NCBI GenBank assembly: GCA_902800795.1
Contig: CADCFQ010000012.1
Location: 1 to 64,000, forward strand
Length of the DNA stretch: 64,000 nt
Reading direction: 5' to 3'
Origin: an uncultured Ruminococcus sp.
Lineage (GTDB): Bacteria; Bacillota; Clostridia; Oscillospirales; Ruminococcaceae
Shown here: positions 42,386-53,392 of the stretch, piece by piece
Numbering within the stretch: position 1 is the stretch's first letter
Layout of the letters: every line of letters begins with the position of its first letter
Made by a program: the position numbers and the translations under genes
Notes under the pieces: generated by a model
Database searches by the model: none
What the model was told of the DNA's origin: nothing
Seen by the model: the letters and a program-made list of their open reading frames with translations, nothing else

Positions 42386-43432
42386 GTGGGAGATAAAGTA
42401 AAGAAGCTTATTGATAAGCTGAACAAGAATAAACATCTTGACAGGGAAGAGTGGCTCACTGTTCTCGGAGAATGGGATGAAAGTGACAGAGAGTATGCGG
42501 CAGATATCGCCAGAGCTGTCAGTGAAGGTGTTTTCGGAAAGAAGATATATATCAGAGGTATCGTTGAGTTTTCAAACGTCTGTAAAAATGACTGTCTTTA
42601 CTGCGGTATCAGACGCTCAAACAAAAACGCTCAAAGATACAGACTGACAGATGATGAGATACTGATGTGCTGTGATGAGGGCTATGAATACGGCTTCCGT
42701 ACTTTTGTTCTGCAAAGCGGTGAGGACCTTTCATATTCTGCAAAGCGTATAGCTGATATAGTTTCGAGGATCAAAAAGGCTCATCCTGACTGTGCGGTCA
42801 CACTTTCTCTCGGAGAAAAGGAGTATGACGAGCTGAAGCTTATGCGCCAAGCAGGTGCTGACAGATATCTGCTAAGACACGAAACTGCTAACGAGGAGCA
42901 CTATAAAAAGCTTCATCCGTCTGATATGTCTTTTTCTCACAGAATGAAGTGTCTTGAGGATCTTAAATCTCTGGGCTATCAGACAGGTGCCGGCATAATG
43001 GTAGGTTCGCCTTATCAGACTATCGACTGCCTGGCTGATGATATGGCTTTCTTTGAGAGCTTCAGACCGGAAATGATCGGAATCGGTCCTTTCCTTCCTC
43101 ATAAAGACACGCCGTTCTGTGATGAACCCAAGGGCTCTTATGAGCTGACGTTGTTCCTTCTTAGCCTTTGCAGGATACTGCTCCCGAGAGTTTTACTGCC
43201 TGCAACGACTGCCCTTGGAACGATAAGACCGAACGGACGTGAACAGGGAGTCCTCTCGGGTGCCAATGTAATAATGCCGAATCTTTCTCCGACAGCTGTA
43301 CGTAAGAAGTATATGCTTTATGACGGAAAGATCTGCACCGAGGATTCCAGCGATGAATGCCGCAGCTGCATTCAGGCGAGAATGAAACGAATAGGCTATG
43401 AGGTCGAGATATCGAGAGGAGATTTTAAATGA
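42386..43432 (+). CDS. hydE: Radical SAM [FeFe]-hydrogenase maturase HydE
   Basis: A 348-residue radical SAM enzyme. The 4Fe-4S/SAM motif CKNDCLYC lies at about 60-67, and the regions [14 protein letters not shown] and GSPYQT are typical of HydE. By current understanding HydE takes the Fe(CO)2(CN)cysteine complex made by HydG and prepares it for dimerisation. It starts at GTG 42386 and its stop overlaps the start of the NifH-like gene (ATGA), tying H-cluster maturation to the nitrogenase-like genes. Confidence 0.93.
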   Translation: MGDKVKKLIDKLNKNKHLDREEWLTVLGEWDESDREYAADIARAVSEGVFGKKIYIRGIVEFSNVCKNDCLYCGIRRSNKNAQRYRLTDDEILMCCDEGYEYGFRTFVLQSGEDLSYSAKRIADIVSRIKKAHPDCAVTLSLGEKEYDELKLMRQAGADRYLLRHETANEEHYKKLHPSDMSFSHRMKCLEDLKSLGYQTGAGIMVGSPYQTIDCLADDMAFFESFRPEMIGIGPFLPHKDTPFCDEPKGSYELTLFLLSLCRILLPRVLLPATTALGTIRPNGREQGVLSGANVIMPNLSPTAVRKKYMLYDGKICTEDSSDECRSCIQARMKRIGYEVEISRGDFK

Positions 43433-44190
43433 TTAAGCTAGCGATATACGGAAAAGGCGGGATCGGTAAGTCTACTATATCCTGTAACATGGCTGCTTGC
43501 TTTGCGAGAAAAGGCTATAGTGTCATGCAGATCGGCTGCGACCCTAAAGCCGACTCAACTTCGCTGCTTCACGGCGGTGAAAGGATAGATACAGTTCTTG
43601 ATCTTAGCCGTAAAAAAGGCAAGGGCTTAACACTTGATGATATTGTCTGTGAGGGCGCATTTGGAGTTAAATGTGTTGAAGCAGGCGGCCCTGTTCCGGG
43701 GCTCGGATGTGCCGGCAGAGGTGTTATAAATGCGCTTGAGACCCTTGAAAAGCTTGGCGCTTATGAAAAATACAAGCCTGACATTGTTATATATGACATC
43801 CTCGGTGATGTTGTCTGCGGCGGCTTTTCCATGCCTATGAGAAAGGGCTATGCAGACAAGGTCTTCGTAGTGACATCGGGAGAGAAGATGTCGATATACG
43901 CTGCTGCAAATATCTGCATGGCGGTCGAGAACTTCAAAGGCAGAGGTTATGCATCCCTTGGCGGAGTTATCCTTAACAGACGAGGTGTTGAAGACGAAGA
44001 TAAAGCTGCGGCTGAACTTGCTAAAGACTTTGGAACTTCGGTTATCGGCTCGATCGACCGCTGCGAGGAGATACCTCGTGCAGAGAAAGCAGGAAAGACT
44101 GTTTCTGAAGTAAGCCCTGATTCTGAAGTGCAAAAACAGCTCGACTCCCTGGCCCAGAGAATACTTGACAGCTTCGGAGGTGCCTTATGA
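43429..44190 (+). CDS. NifH-like reductase ATPase, copy 1
   Basis: A 253-residue nitrogenase-iron-protein homologue. It has the P-loop GKGGIGKST, switch region [10 protein letters not shown], and both cluster-bridging cysteines, Cys94 in GLGCAGRG and Cys130 in GDVVCGGF. As a homodimer it should carry one 4Fe-4S cluster and pass electrons to a partner at the cost of ATP. It is shorter than true NifH (about 290) and lacks its usual C-terminal tail. It overlaps hydE and the D-like gene by 4 bases each. It belongs to the broad nitrogenase-like group rather than to nitrogen fixation. Confidence 0.92.
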   Translation: MIKLAIYGKGGIGKSTISCNMAACFARKGYSVMQIGCDPKADSTSLLHGGERIDTVLDLSRKKGKGLTLDDIVCEGAFGVKCVEAGGPVPGLGCAGRGVINALETLEKLGAYEKYKPDIVIYDILGDVVCGGFSMPMRKGYADKVFVVTSGEKMSIYAAANICMAVENFKGRGYASLGGVILNRRGVEDEDKAAAELAKDFGTSVIGSIDRCEEIPRAEKAGKTVSEVSPDSEVQKQLDSLAQRILDSFGGAL

Positions 44191-45503
44191 GCCGCACTGA
44201 CGGGCTTGACAAGCCCTGCTTTGTGAAGATAAAAGACGCAAACAGAGATGAGCTCTTTGCATCGGGTCTTGAGTATAATCCCCCGGCAAGAGGAATGTGG
44301 AACATTGTCCATTCGGGAATGCTTCTACCGGGAGCACACGAGATCTTTGCCTGTGCCCAGGGATGCTTAAGAGGCGTTATCCTGACGGCAGCCGAGATGC
44401 TGGAGCTTGACCGTTTAAGCTGGATATCCGTTTCGGAGAGTGATATGTTCGACGGAACGCTGGAGAGCGATATCGTTGACGGAGTCTGTGAGATCATTGA
44501 GAAGCTTGATAAAAAGCCTCCTGTCATTTTGCTTTATCTTAGCTGTATTCATCTTTTTGTCGGAGTTGATTTTGAGGCTATTATAAGCGAGCTTTCGCAA
44601 AAGCATCCTGAAATAACCTTTGTTGACTGCTATATGACGCCAACAATGAGGCAGACTGTTTCTCCTGTTGCAAAGATGAGTTCACAGCTCTACTGTGCTT
44701 TAAAGCCCCTTCCGCTTAAAGATAAGGTAGTAGGTATAGTCGGAAACGACCGGGCAACGGATGAGGATTCAGAGCTTGTCAAGATCATAAGGAGTGCCGG
44801 ATGCGAGCTTCGTGATATAACTCTTTGCAAGACCTTTGAAGAGTATCTGACACTTGCCGAGTGCAGCCTGAATATAAGTTATATCCCTACAGGTTTCCTG
44901 GCAGGAGAAGATCTAGAGCACAGACTTGGCGCAAATCACCTTCATCTGCCTGCTAGATACAGCTATGAGGGCATAAAAGACAATTACAAGAGGCTCTGCG
45001 ATGAACTCGGCATAGATATGCCTGACTTTTCACACGATGAAGCGGCAGCAGAAAAGTCATTGTTAAAAGCAAAGGAGATCATCGGTGACACGCCCATCGC
45101 TATCGACTTTACAGCAGTTACAAGGCCTTTCGAGCTTGCATGGCTGCTTTGCGAGCACGGATTCAATGTTAAGCATATAATCGCAGACAGCGCCGCAGGT
45201 GAGGAAGACAGTTTTGATAAGCTCTGCGCTCACGATCCTGAGATAAAGATCTGGTATGCGGTCAATGTCAATATGCTTGAAATGCCTGAGCAGGATCACG
45301 AACATATCCTGGCTGTGGGGCAAAAGGCAGCTTATTATTTTGCAACAGACAGTTTTGTAAATATCATAGTCAACGGCGGTTATTACGGTTTTTCGGGCAT
45401 AGCAAAGATAGCTGACCTGATGATCGATGCATATAATACGCCAAAGGACAGACGGGAAGTGCTCAGGCTCAAGGGCATGGGCTGTGCGAGCTGTCTTGTT
45501 TGA
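44187..45503 (+). CDS. NifD-like nitrogenase component 1 subunit, copy 1
   Basis: A 438-residue member of the oxidoreductase/nitrogenase component 1 family. Candidate P-cluster-type cysteines are Cys56 and Cys60 (FACAQGC) and Cys120 (LYLSCIHLF). The C-terminus ends in an unusual GMGCASCLV with a CxxC pair. No convincing FeMo-cofactor Cys/His pair is seen. It is about 50-100 residues shorter than NifD. Partner of the K-like protein encoded next. The bound cofactor and reaction are unknown. Confidence 0.85.
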   Translation: MSRTDGLDKPCFVKIKDANRDELFASGLEYNPPARGMWNIVHSGMLLPGAHEIFACAQGCLRGVILTAAEMLELDRLSWISVSESDMFDGTLESDIVDGVCEIIEKLDKKPPVILLYLSCIHLFVGVDFEAIISELSQKHPEITFVDCYMTPTMRQTVSPVAKMSSQLYCALKPLPLKDKVVGIVGNDRATDEDSELVKIIRSAGCELRDITLCKTFEEYLTLAECSLNISYIPTGFLAGEDLEHRLGANHLHLPARYSYEGIKDNYKRLCDELGIDMPDFSHDEAAAEKSLLKAKEIIGDTPIAIDFTAVTRPFELAWLLCEHGFNVKHIIADSAAGEEDSFDKLCAHDPEIKIWYAVNVNMLEMPEQDHEHILAVGQKAAYYFATDSFVNIIVNGGYYGFSGIAKIADLMIDAYNTPKDRREVLRLKGMGCASCLV

Positions 45504-45516
45504 GGAGGGCAGTTAT

Positions 45517-46662
45517 ATGAAAAATGTTTCTAAGATCATACCTTGCTATGCTGCCGATACCTCGGGAGTATGCTCGGCGCTTTACGAGCTTGGCGGCCTG
45601 ACGGTCGTTCACGATGCTTCGGGCTGCAATTCGACTTATTCTACTCATGATGAGCCCAGATGGTATGATGTACGCTCAAAGATATACATATCAGCGATGA
45701 CTGAGCTTGATATGGTGCTTGGCAATGATGAAAAGTTTATCTCTGATGTTGTCTCTGCTGCTCACGATCAGGAACCTGAGTTCATTTCTATCTGCGGTTC
45801 TCCTATGCCTATGATGACCGGATTTGATTATGATGCTGTTGCTTATGAGATCGGGCAGAGAAGCGGGATAAAGACCATCCCTCTTCATACAAACGGCACA
45901 AGATCATATATCGAGGGTGCTTCCGAAGCATTTGTTGAGATCATTAAGGCTTATGCCGAAGAGACAGAGAAAACCAAAAACGGTGTCAATGTTTTAGGCC
46001 TTACACCGCTTGACTTTCCTCTGGGAGCAGATAGGGATATAAAAAAATGGCTTGATGAAAACGGCTTTAAGTGTATCTGTACCCTTGCTATGGGCTGTAC
46101 AGTTGATGATGTAAGAAAAATGGCCGGTGCTGCTTTAAATCTCGTTGTTTCACATTCGGGACTTGCAGCAGCCGAGTATATGAAGGAACAGTTCGGGATA
46201 CCCTATGTTTGCGGTGTTCCTTTTGGAAAAGGCTTCTCAAAGAAACTCGCTGATCACATGATCAGTGTTATCACTGACAGCGACAGCTTTTCACCCTTTG
46301 TTCTTCCGTGTGACGGCTTTCCCGATGCCGATACTATAATTATCGGCGAGAGCATTACCTCGGGATCTCTGGCAGCAGCGCTATGGTCTGATATGAAGAT
46401 CACGGCTAAACCCCTCTGCACTCTTCCGTCTCATAGGTTTTTCACAAGGCACAGCGCCGAAGATATTTATGCAGAGGAAGATATAGAAGCATATCTCAAG
46501 GAGACGGCACCTAAGACTGTTATTGCCGACCCTCTTTACAAATACATACTACCGAAAGAGACAAAGCTGATAACACTTCCGCATTTTGCTTTTTCGGGAC
46601 GGTGCTTTGCTAAAGATATGCACAGCCTTATAAATAGGGAAATAAAGGAGTATTTCAAATGA
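45517..46662 (+). CDS. NifK/E-like nitrogenase component 1 subunit, copy 1
   Basis: A 381-residue component 1 family protein. Cys10 ([13 protein letters not shown]) and Cys37 (HDASGC) match the spacing of NifK P-cluster ligands, and [13 protein letters not shown] supplies a third cysteine in the right region. The start at 45517 follows GAGGAGGG; the frame opens further into the D-like gene. It ends [24 protein letters not shown] in part, a segment conserved in copy 2 as LPHFAVSGR. Expected to pair with the D-like subunit as a heterotetramer. Confidence 0.85.
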   Translation: MKNVSKIIPCYAADTSGVCSALYELGGLTVVHDASGCNSTYSTHDEPRWYDVRSKIYISAMTELDMVLGNDEKFISDVVSAAHDQEPEFISICGSPMPMMTGFDYDAVAYEIGQRSGIKTIPLHTNGTRSYIEGASEAFVEIIKAYAEETEKTKNGVNVLGLTPLDFPLGADRDIKKWLDENGFKCICTLAMGCTVDDVRKMAGAALNLVVSHSGLAAAEYMKEQFGIPYVCGVPFGKGFSKKLADHMISVITDSDSFSPFVLPCDGFPDADTIIIGESITSGSLAAALWSDMKITAKPLCTLPSHRFFTRHSAEDIYAEEDIEAYLKETAPKTVIADPLYKYILPKETKLITLPHFAFSGRCFAKDMHSLINREIKEYFK

Positions 46663-47423
46663 TAAAGATCGCTCTTTACGGAAAAGGCGGTATCGGAAAA
46701 TCGACCTGCACGTCCAATCTCTCTGCTGCTTTCGCAAAGCTTGGAAAAAAGGTCATACAGATCGGCTGCGACCCGAAAGCAGACTCTACGATAAATCTGC
46801 TTCACGGTGACCCTGTTATGCCTGTAATGGATTATATGAGGATACACGACGAGGAGCCCGACAGGATCGAGCAGATCTCAAAGGTTGGGTTCGGCGGTGT
46901 CGTATGTATTGAAACAGGCGGCCCTACACCCGGTCTTGGCTGTGCGGGACGTGGAATAATCACGACTTTCAGTCTGCTTGAGCAGCTTGAACTGTTTGAT
47001 ACAGTGAAGCCCGATGTTGTGCTTTATGACGTACTCGGCGATGTTGTGTGCGGTGGCTTTGCAGCACCGATAAGAGAGGGCTATGCCGAAAAGATTCTGA
47101 TAGTGACCTCAGGCGAAAAAATGGCGCTTTATGCTGCGAATAATATAAACAGTGCAGTAAAGAACTTTGAAGACAGAAGCTATGCCAAGGTAAGAGGCAT
47201 AATAATGAACAGAAGAAATGTCGAGAATGAGGAAGAGAAGGTAAGAGCTTTCGCAGAGAGTTCAGGGCTTGATATTGCTGCTGATATACCCCGTTCCGCT
47301 GATATCATAAAGTATGAGGATATGGGTATGACCTGCGTTGAGGGTGATCCTGAATGCGAGACTTCAAAGCGCTTCCTTGAGCTTGCTAAGCTGCTTATAA
47401 GTGAGGATGAGAATAATGACTGA
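46659..47423 (+). CDS. NifH-like reductase ATPase, copy 2
   Basis: A 254-residue paralogue of copy 1 with the same motifs: [18 protein letters not shown], Cys95 (GLGCAGRG) and Cys131 (GDVVCGGF). It overlaps the preceding K-like gene by 4 bases and the next D-like gene by 8. Both Fe-protein copies therefore look active, and the second probably serves its own D/K pair. Confidence 0.92.
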   Translation: MIKIALYGKGGIGKSTCTSNLSAAFAKLGKKVIQIGCDPKADSTINLLHGDPVMPVMDYMRIHDEEPDRIEQISKVGFGGVVCIETGGPTPGLGCAGRGIITTFSLLEQLELFDTVKPDVVLYDVLGDVVCGGFAAPIREGYAEKILIVTSGEKMALYAANNINSAVKNFEDRSYAKVRGIIMNRRNVENEEEKVRAFAESSGLDIAADIPRSADIIKYEDMGMTCVEGDPECETSKRFLELAKLLISEDENND

Positions 47424-48714
47424 TGCTTACTATATTACAGCCGCCGAGCTTGCAAAGACGGGTATTGATGATCTCCCGACGGAGCTTAATTCCGCAAAGC
47501 ACATGATCTACAGCTCTCCGGCTACTCTTGATTTCAATTCTCCCGGCGCCAGAGGCTTCGGCGTCAAAAGGGCAGGACTTGCAATACCGGGTTCTGTGAT
47601 GCTTCTAATTGCGCCCGGCTGCTGCGGCCGAAACACAGCTCTGCTCAATGAGCTTGGCTACAGTGAAAGATTTTTCTATCTGATGCTCGACGACACGGAT
47701 ATCGTGACAGGAAGATATATAAGCAAGATACCTAAAGCCTGCGCAGAGCTTCTTGAAGAGCTTGATGAAAAGCCTTCGGTTGTTATGCTTTGTGTTACCT
47801 GCGTCGATGCGCTCCTTGGAACAGATATGGAGAGAGTCTGCCGTGCCTGTGAAGAAGAAACGGGCGTCAGGACCGCCCCAGCATATATGTATGCGCTGAC
47901 AAGGGAAAAAAGGCTCCCGCCTATGGGGCTTGTTAGAAAGTCAGTATACTCACTTCTTGAACCGCAGAAACGCCGTTCAAACGAATGCGCTGTTATGGGT
48001 TATTTCTCGGCGCTTGAAGATGGCTGTGAGCTCTACGATATGCTTAAAGCTATTGGTATAAAGAAGGTCCACGAGCTTGGCAGATGCAAAACATTTGAAG
48101 AGTATAAAGACATCTCAAGGGCAAATTTCAGTCTGGTGCTAAATTCCGAAGCCAGGGCAGCTGCACAGGATATGCAGTCCCGCTTAGGGATACCTTTTAT
48201 TGAGCTTACAAGAGTCTACAGACTCTCAAAGATACACAACCAGTATATGCTTCTCGGTCAGGCGATCGGTTCAGAGTTCGATGATTCTGAATATTACCGC
48301 AGAGCAGAGAAGTCTGTAAATGACTTTAAAGAAAAATACAGCGATACCGTGTTTGCGATCGGCGAGAGCCTGAACGCAGACAGCTTCGAGCTTGCACTCG
48401 CACTCACAGAATACGGCTTCAAGGTGGCTGAGATATACGGTACTGTCGGAGAAAGAAACTTTGTGTTCGTAAAGAAACTTGCGGAAGTTTCTCCCGAAAC
48501 GAGGATCTATTCAAATCTTTCTCCGACAATGATGAACTATATCCCGATGAGTGGTGTAACGGCCGCCATCGGTGCTGACGCTGTGTATTATCACAAAGAT
48601 TGTGCCGGAGTCTGCTTTAATGAAGAAGAGCAGCCTTTTGGCTACAGGGGCGTTGAGCTTTTGTTTGAAAAGCTTACAAAAGCGCTGAATGACAGGGAGG
48701 AGAGTGTGTTATGA
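47416..48714 (+). CDS. NifD-like nitrogenase component 1 subunit, copy 2
   Basis: A 432-residue component 1 family protein with Cys69-Cys70 (APGCCGRNT) and Cys126/Cys129 ([13 protein letters not shown]) in the P-cluster-ligand regions, and DCAGVCF late in the protein. The start at 47416 gives the family start; two in-frame codons before it lie inside the NifH-like gene. The ligand pattern differs from copy 1, which suggests a different cluster or a scaffold role, as NifEN does relative to NifDK. Confidence 0.84.
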   Translation: MTDAYYITAAELAKTGIDDLPTELNSAKHMIYSSPATLDFNSPGARGFGVKRAGLAIPGSVMLLIAPGCCGRNTALLNELGYSERFFYLMLDDTDIVTGRYISKIPKACAELLEELDEKPSVVMLCVTCVDALLGTDMERVCRACEEETGVRTAPAYMYALTREKRLPPMGLVRKSVYSLLEPQKRRSNECAVMGYFSALEDGCELYDMLKAIGIKKVHELGRCKTFEEYKDISRANFSLVLNSEARAAAQDMQSRLGIPFIELTRVYRLSKIHNQYMLLGQAIGSEFDDSEYYRRAEKSVNDFKEKYSDTVFAIGESLNADSFELALALTEYGFKVAEIYGTVGERNFVFVKKLAEVSPETRIYSNLSPTMMNYIPMSGVTAAIGADAVYYHKDCAGVCFNEEEQPFGYRGVELLFEKLTKALNDREESVL

Positions 48715-49751
48715 AAAAGCTTCTGAAACATATTTCTCCTATTGCTCCCGATGATTCCGGAGCCTGCTCGGTGCTGTATGAAATGGGCGGTATCACCGTT
48801 ATATGTGATGCAGGCGGCTGCGCAGGAAACGTCTGCGGATTTGATGAGCCGAGGTGGTTTGAAAAGAGATCAGCTCTTTTCTCGGCAGGCCTGAGAGATA
48901 TGGACGCTATCCTTGGCAGAGATGAGCTTCTGATTAAAAAGCTTGCTCTTATCTGCAAACAGGTCGATGCCAGGTTTACTGCTATAGTCGGGACCCCCGT
49001 TCCTGCTGTTATTGCTACCGATATGAGAGCTCTCGAAAAAATGGCAGAGAAAAAGACAGATCTTCCCGGAATTGCTCTTCCCACGGACGGAACAAGGCTT
49101 TATGACTACGGCGAAGAAATGGCTTATCTTAAGCTTTTTGAGCGCTTTGCCGTGGAAAAGCTCCCTGTTAAAAAAGGTCTTGTGGGCGTTCTGGGAGCTA
49201 CTCCGCTCAATACAGGCGAGACAGGCTCTGACAGGATAAAAAAAGAGCTTTCGGCTGATGAAAATGAAGAGATCGTTTGCTTTGGAATGGACAGCGGCAT
49301 TGATGACGTTATCAGAGCGAGCGAGTTTGAAAAGATAATTGTTATCGCTCCCTCCGGTCTTGCTGCTGCTAAGTATCTGAACAAAAAGTTCGGCATACCT
49401 TACGAAGTAAGAGGCTGCTGTATAAACGATGATGTTAGCTGTAAAGCCGACAAGCTTGTCGGCAAAAAGATCTTGATAATTCATCATCAGTTTACTGCAA
49501 ATGCTGTCAGAGACCGTCTTAAAGGCTGTGATGTCGTTTGTGCCAGCTGGTTCAGGATGATACCATCTCTCAAGAAGGAAAACGACATCCACATCAAAGA
49601 AGAACAGCAGCTTGCTGAGCTTGCAAAGGACGGCGGTTTCGATGTTATTATCGCAGACAGCTTTTTCAAGCGTGCGATGAAAGATTTTAAAGGACAGTGG
49701 ATAGATCTTCCGCATTTTGCTGTAAGCGGAAGACTCAATAAGGATTTATGA
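48711..49751 (+). CDS. NifK-like nitrogenase component 1 subunit, copy 2 (reduced ligand set)
   Basis: A 346-residue component 1 family protein, the shortest of the four. It keeps DSGACSVLYEMGG and DAGGC (Cys37), but the first ligand position is Pro instead of Cys (HISPIAPDD) and the third region is IVGTPVPAV without Cys. Extra cysteines lie at 32 and 42. A changed or absent P-cluster-like site is likely. It overlaps the D-like gene by 4 bases and is 1 base from hypF. Confidence 0.82.
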   Translation: MKKLLKHISPIAPDDSGACSVLYEMGGITVICDAGGCAGNVCGFDEPRWFEKRSALFSAGLRDMDAILGRDELLIKKLALICKQVDARFTAIVGTPVPAVIATDMRALEKMAEKKTDLPGIALPTDGTRLYDYGEEMAYLKLFERFAVEKLPVKKGLVGVLGATPLNTGETGSDRIKKELSADENEEIVCFGMDSGIDDVIRASEFEKIIVIAPSGLAAAKYLNKKFGIPYEVRGCCINDDVSCKADKLVGKKILIIHHQFTANAVRDRLKGCDVVCASWFRMIPSLKKENDIHIKEEQQLAELAKDGGFDVIIADSFFKRAMKDFKGQWIDLPHFAVSGRLNKDL

Positions 49752-49752
49752 T

Positions 49753-52065
49753 ATGACAACTGTAAATATTCATGTCTATGGGATAGTTCAGGGTGTCGGT
49801 TTCAGGCCGTTCACGGCTGTTTCGGCTTCAAAGTTCGGAATAAAAGGTACTGTCTCGAATAAAGGCTCCTATGTTGAGATCATAGCCCAGGGAGACCGGG
49901 ATGATATCGAGAACTTCATCGATGAGATAAGATACCGCCCGCCTGATCGTGCGGTCATTCTTGGTATCGATGAGCTGCCTTGCCACGAAGAACAGAGCTT
50001 TGACAGCTTTGAGATCATTGAGAGCGAAAAAGAGTACGGTGATATTTTCATATCCCCGGATATTGCGACCTGTGACAAATGCAAAGCTGAGCTCTTTGAT
50101 AAGTCTGACAGACGGTATCTTCACCCTTTTATCAACTGCACACAGTGCGGTCCACGTCTAACGATACTTGATTCTATGCCCTATGACAGAGTAAGAACGA
50201 GCATGAGCGAGTTCCCGATGTGTGATAAGTGTTCAGCTGAATACTATGATTCCAAAACAAGGCGTTACGATGCGCAGCCTGTCTGCTGCAACGACTGCGG
50301 ACCGGAGGTCTATATCCTCGGTTCGGATATAAAGGGCTCTGATGCGATAACTGCCGTCCGCAAAAGTATTATGGACGGAAAGATCGCAGCTATAAAAGGC
50401 ATCGGCGGTTTTCATCTTTGCTGCGATGCAAAGAACACCGAGGCAGTGGAAAGGCTTCGTAAGCTCAAGCGCCGCCCGATGAAACCCTTTGCGGTCATGA
50501 TGAAGGACCTTGATACCGTGAAGCGTGAGTGTGTCATAGCTGACGGCCAGGAGGAATACCTCACTGGCTGGCAGAAGCCGATCATGCTTCTGGAAAAGAA
50601 AGAAAAGCAGTCTATAAGCGACAGGATCGCTCCCGATAACCTGACAGTAGGCGTTATGCTTCCTTATGCGCCTGTGCAGATGCTCCTCTTTGATTATCCT
50701 GACGGGATAGAAATGAGCGACTGTCTTGTTATGACCAGCGGTAATGCCAGAGGCGCACCTATCTGCCGAAACGATGAGGACGCTGTCAAGGAGATAGGCG
50801 GTTTCTGCGATCTTATCCTTTCTCATAACAGAAAGATAAGGATAAGGGCAGACGATTCAGTCACAGACTGGCTTTACGGAAAGCCCTATATGATAAGACG
50901 TTCAAGAGGCTTTGCACCACTTCCTATAATGCTTGACAGTGACAAAACTAAGCAGGCGATGGCCATAGGCGGTGAGCTAAAAAACAGTTTCTGCGTTGCC
51001 AGAAACGGGATGCTCTACCTTTCTCCCTACATAGGTGATATGGCTGACATCAGGACTGTAAAGGCCCTTGAAGAATCATCCCGGAGGATGTGTGAGATGC
51101 TTGAAGCCGTGCCGGAAGCTGTTGTTTCAGACAAGCATCCTATGTATAATACTGTGTCTTTTGCAGAGGACTATGCTGAAAATCACAATGTACCGTTGGT
51201 ACAGATCCAGCATCATTATGCCCATATTCTTTCCTGTATGGCTGAAAACGGCTATGACGGCAAAGTGATAGGCCTTAGTCTTGACGGCACAGGATACGGC
51301 GATGACGGGACTATCTGGGGCGGAGAGATACTCCTTTCTGATTACAGCGGATTTGAACGCAAGGGTAGTATCAAGCCGTTTATCCAGGTCGGCGGAGATA
51401 TTTCCGCTAAAGAGGGCTGGCGTATCGCAGCAGCTATGCTTCGTGACTGCTTTGGCGAAGAGGGAAGCGAAGTTTGCCAGAAGCTTGGTATATGCTCTGA
51501 AAAAGAATATGCTCTTATCGGCATGATGGCTGACAAGCACATCAACAGTGTCGTATCGACAAGCTGCGGAAGGCTGTTTGATGCGGTGTCTGCTATCCTC
51601 GGGATAAGGCGGGCATCTACCTATGAGGGCGACGCTTCAACAGCTCTAATGTATCACGCACAGCTGTTTGAAAAAGAGCTTGGTGATAAAGAGTTTACAA
51701 GCGGCTTTGCCGGAAACCTGATATCTGATAATGAGGGCTGTATCACCCTTGAGACCGATGCTCTGGTAAAATATATCGCAGAGCAGCTCCTGGATAACAG
51801 TTCTCCGGACATCAACAGACTTGCCTACGAGTTTCACTGCACTCTGTCTGATATGCTCATTAAAGCATCCGAGAGAGTAAGAGAGCTTTGCGGTATAGAC
51901 ACAGCTGCATTGAGCGGCGGCGTGTTCCAGAACAAGCTTCTGGTAAGGCTTACAAATGAGGGCCTTAGAAGCAGGGGATTCAATGTCCTGCTTCACAGCC
52001 TGGTCCCGCCGAATGACGGCGGTATTGCCCTCGGTCAGGCGGCTTATGCCGTGAAACAAAGATAA
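49753..52065 (+). CDS. hypF: Carbamoyltransferase HypF
   Basis: A 770-residue protein that activates carbamoyl phosphate and loads the carbamoyl group on HypE as the cyanide precursor for Fe(CN)2CO. Domains in order: acylphosphatase (YGIVQGVGFRPF), two zinc-finger pairs (CDKCKAELF, CTQCGP, CDKCSAEYY, CNDCGP), YrdC-like (KGIGGFHLCCDA) and the Kae1/TobZ-like domain (IQHHYAHILSCM, SLDGTGYGDDG). Full length. Its coupling to the K-like gene with a 1-base gap shows that the Hyp and nitrogenase-like genes are coexpressed. Confidence 0.96.
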   Translation: MTTVNIHVYGIVQGVGFRPFTAVSASKFGIKGTVSNKGSYVEIIAQGDRDDIENFIDEIRYRPPDRAVILGIDELPCHEEQSFDSFEIIESEKEYGDIFISPDIATCDKCKAELFDKSDRRYLHPFINCTQCGPRLTILDSMPYDRVRTSMSEFPMCDKCSAEYYDSKTRRYDAQPVCCNDCGPEVYILGSDIKGSDAITAVRKSIMDGKIAAIKGIGGFHLCCDAKNTEAVERLRKLKRRPMKPFAVMMKDLDTVKRECVIADGQEEYLTGWQKPIMLLEKKEKQSISDRIAPDNLTVGVMLPYAPVQMLLFDYPDGIEMSDCLVMTSGNARGAPICRNDEDAVKEIGGFCDLILSHNRKIRIRADDSVTDWLYGKPYMIRRSRGFAPLPIMLDSDKTKQAMAIGGELKNSFCVARNGMLYLSPYIGDMADIRTVKALEESSRRMCEMLEAVPEAVVSDKHPMYNTVSFAEDYAENHNVPLVQIQHHYAHILSCMAENGYDGKVIGLSLDGTGYGDDGTIWGGEILLSDYSGFERKGSIKPFIQVGGDISAKEGWRIAAAMLRDCFGEEGSEVCQKLGICSEKEYALIGMMADKHINSVVSTSCGRLFDAVSAILGIRRASTYEGDASTALMYHAQLFEKELGDKEFTSGFAGNLISDNEGCITLETDALVKYIAEQLLDNSSPDINRLAYEFHCTLSDMLIKASERVRELCGIDTAALSGGVFQNKLLVRLTNEGLRSRGFNVLLHSLVPPNDGGIALGQAAYAVKQR

Positions 52066-52115
52066 TGACCGCTTAACGGTTAAGATAAGATTTTTATAAT
52101 GAAAGGACGATAAAT

Positions 52116-52325
52116 ATGTGTGTTGGATTATCTGCAAGAGTTGTCAGTGTCAAGGATCAGACAGCTGTTATCGAGGCAGGCGGAGCACAGCGTGCTGTGA
52201 GCGCCGGAGTTCTCGAGGAGCTTGAGCCCGGGGACTATGTTATGGTCCATGCCGGTGTAGCTATCGCTAAGATCACAGAAAGCGATGATGAACAGACAGA
52301 TGAAGTAATGGAGAGCTTGCTATGA
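52116..52325 (+). CDS. hypC: Hydrogenase maturation chaperone HypC
   Basis: A 69-residue HypC/HybG protein. It starts with MCVGL, giving the essential Cys2 that holds the iron together with HypD. In NiFe systems HypC delivers the Fe(CN)2CO unit to the hydrogenase large subunit. Here no such subunit is encoded nearby. It overlaps hypD by 4 bases. Confidence 0.93.
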   Translation: MCVGLSARVVSVKDQTAVIEAGGAQRAVSAGVLEELEPGDYVMVHAGVAIAKITESDDEQTDEVMESLL

Positions 52326-53374
52326 ATGAACAGATCAAAGCTGCCAGAGACATAATCACAGGATACAAGGGGAGACCCATTCGTATCATGGAAGTCTGCG
52401 GCACTCATACCCATGAGATATTCAGACTGGGCATAAGAAAGCTCCTGCCTGAAAACATTGACGTTATTTCCGGCCCAGGCTGTCCTGTCTGCGTAACTGC
52501 GGTAGGATACATCGATGAGGCCTGCTGGCTGGCGCTTGAAAAAAACTGCATCATCTGTACCTTTGGTGATCTTATAAAGGTCCCCGGAACGGAGATGAGC
52601 CTTGCAGGCGCAAGAGCAAAGGGAGCACAGGTAAGGCCTGTGTACTCTCCGCTGGATGCAGTAGAGCTTGCAAAGGAAAACCCTGACAAACAGGTCGTTT
52701 TTCTTGCTGTCGGTTTTGAGACGACAACTCCTTCTGCCTGTCTCGCTGCAAAGCAGGCTAAAGAAGAAGGACTTGAAAACTTTTCTCTCCTGACAGCCAA
52801 TAAAACTATGCCGAATGCTTATAACGCTCTTGTCGGCAGTGCTGATGCATTTATCTATCCCGGTCACGTTAATGCGATCACAGGAAATGCAGCCTGTAAA
52901 AAGCTTTGCGAAGAAAAGGGCGTTTCGGGTGTTGTCGCCGGATTTACGGCAAATGAGCTTCTTATAGCCCTTGCTGTTGCGATAAAGCTTCTGGAAAAGG
53001 GCGAGCCTTTCTTCAAAAACTGTTATCCTCGTGTTGTCAAGGACGAGGGCAACCTCTCGGCGATAAAGCTTATGGATGAGGTCATGGAACCCTGTGATAG
53101 CGAATGGAGGGGGCTGGGAGTCATCCCTATGTCAGGTATGAAGCTCAGAGAAGAATATGCCGGCTATGATTCAAGGATAAAGTATTCTATGCCCGAGATA
53201 AAAGGCAGACCTAATCCTGCCTGCCGCTGCGGTGATGTTCTTCAGGGCAAGTGCAAGCCGAGCGACTGTAAGGTCTTCGGCAAGGTGTGCACACCGCTTC
53301 ACCCTGTTGGTGCTTGTATGGTGTCTGACGAGGGTGCCTGCTCGGCTTATTATCAGTATTCAGGAATAATATGA
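52322..53374 (+). CDS. hypD: Fe(CN)2CO scaffold protein HypD
   Basis: A 350-residue 4Fe-4S protein on which iron receives cyanide and carbon monoxide ligands. Motifs CGTHTHEIFR with the iron-binding Cys, GPGCPVC, GFETTTP and the C-terminal cluster ligands CRCGDVLQGKC and CTPLHPVGAC are present. Length is normal. Confidence 0.96.
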   Translation: MNEQIKAARDIITGYKGRPIRIMEVCGTHTHEIFRLGIRKLLPENIDVISGPGCPVCVTAVGYIDEACWLALEKNCIICTFGDLIKVPGTEMSLAGARAKGAQVRPVYSPLDAVELAKENPDKQVVFLAVGFETTTPSACLAAKQAKEEGLENFSLLTANKTMPNAYNALVGSADAFIYPGHVNAITGNAACKKLCEEKGVSGVVAGFTANELLIALAVAIKLLEKGEPFFKNCYPRVVKDEGNLSAIKLMDEVMEPCDSEWRGLGVIPMSGMKLREEYAGYDSRIKYSMPEIKGRPNPACRCGDVLQGKCKPSDCKVFGKVCTPLHPVGACMVSDEGACSAYYQYSGII

Positions 53375-53392
53375 TTTCGGAGGAGTAAAACA

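Noticed and set aside
43429..49751. A nitrogen-fixation (nif) operon
   Set aside because: The H/D/K homologues are shorter than NifHDK, no FeMo-cofactor ligand pair is evident, and nifB, nifE, nifN and nifV are missing in the window.
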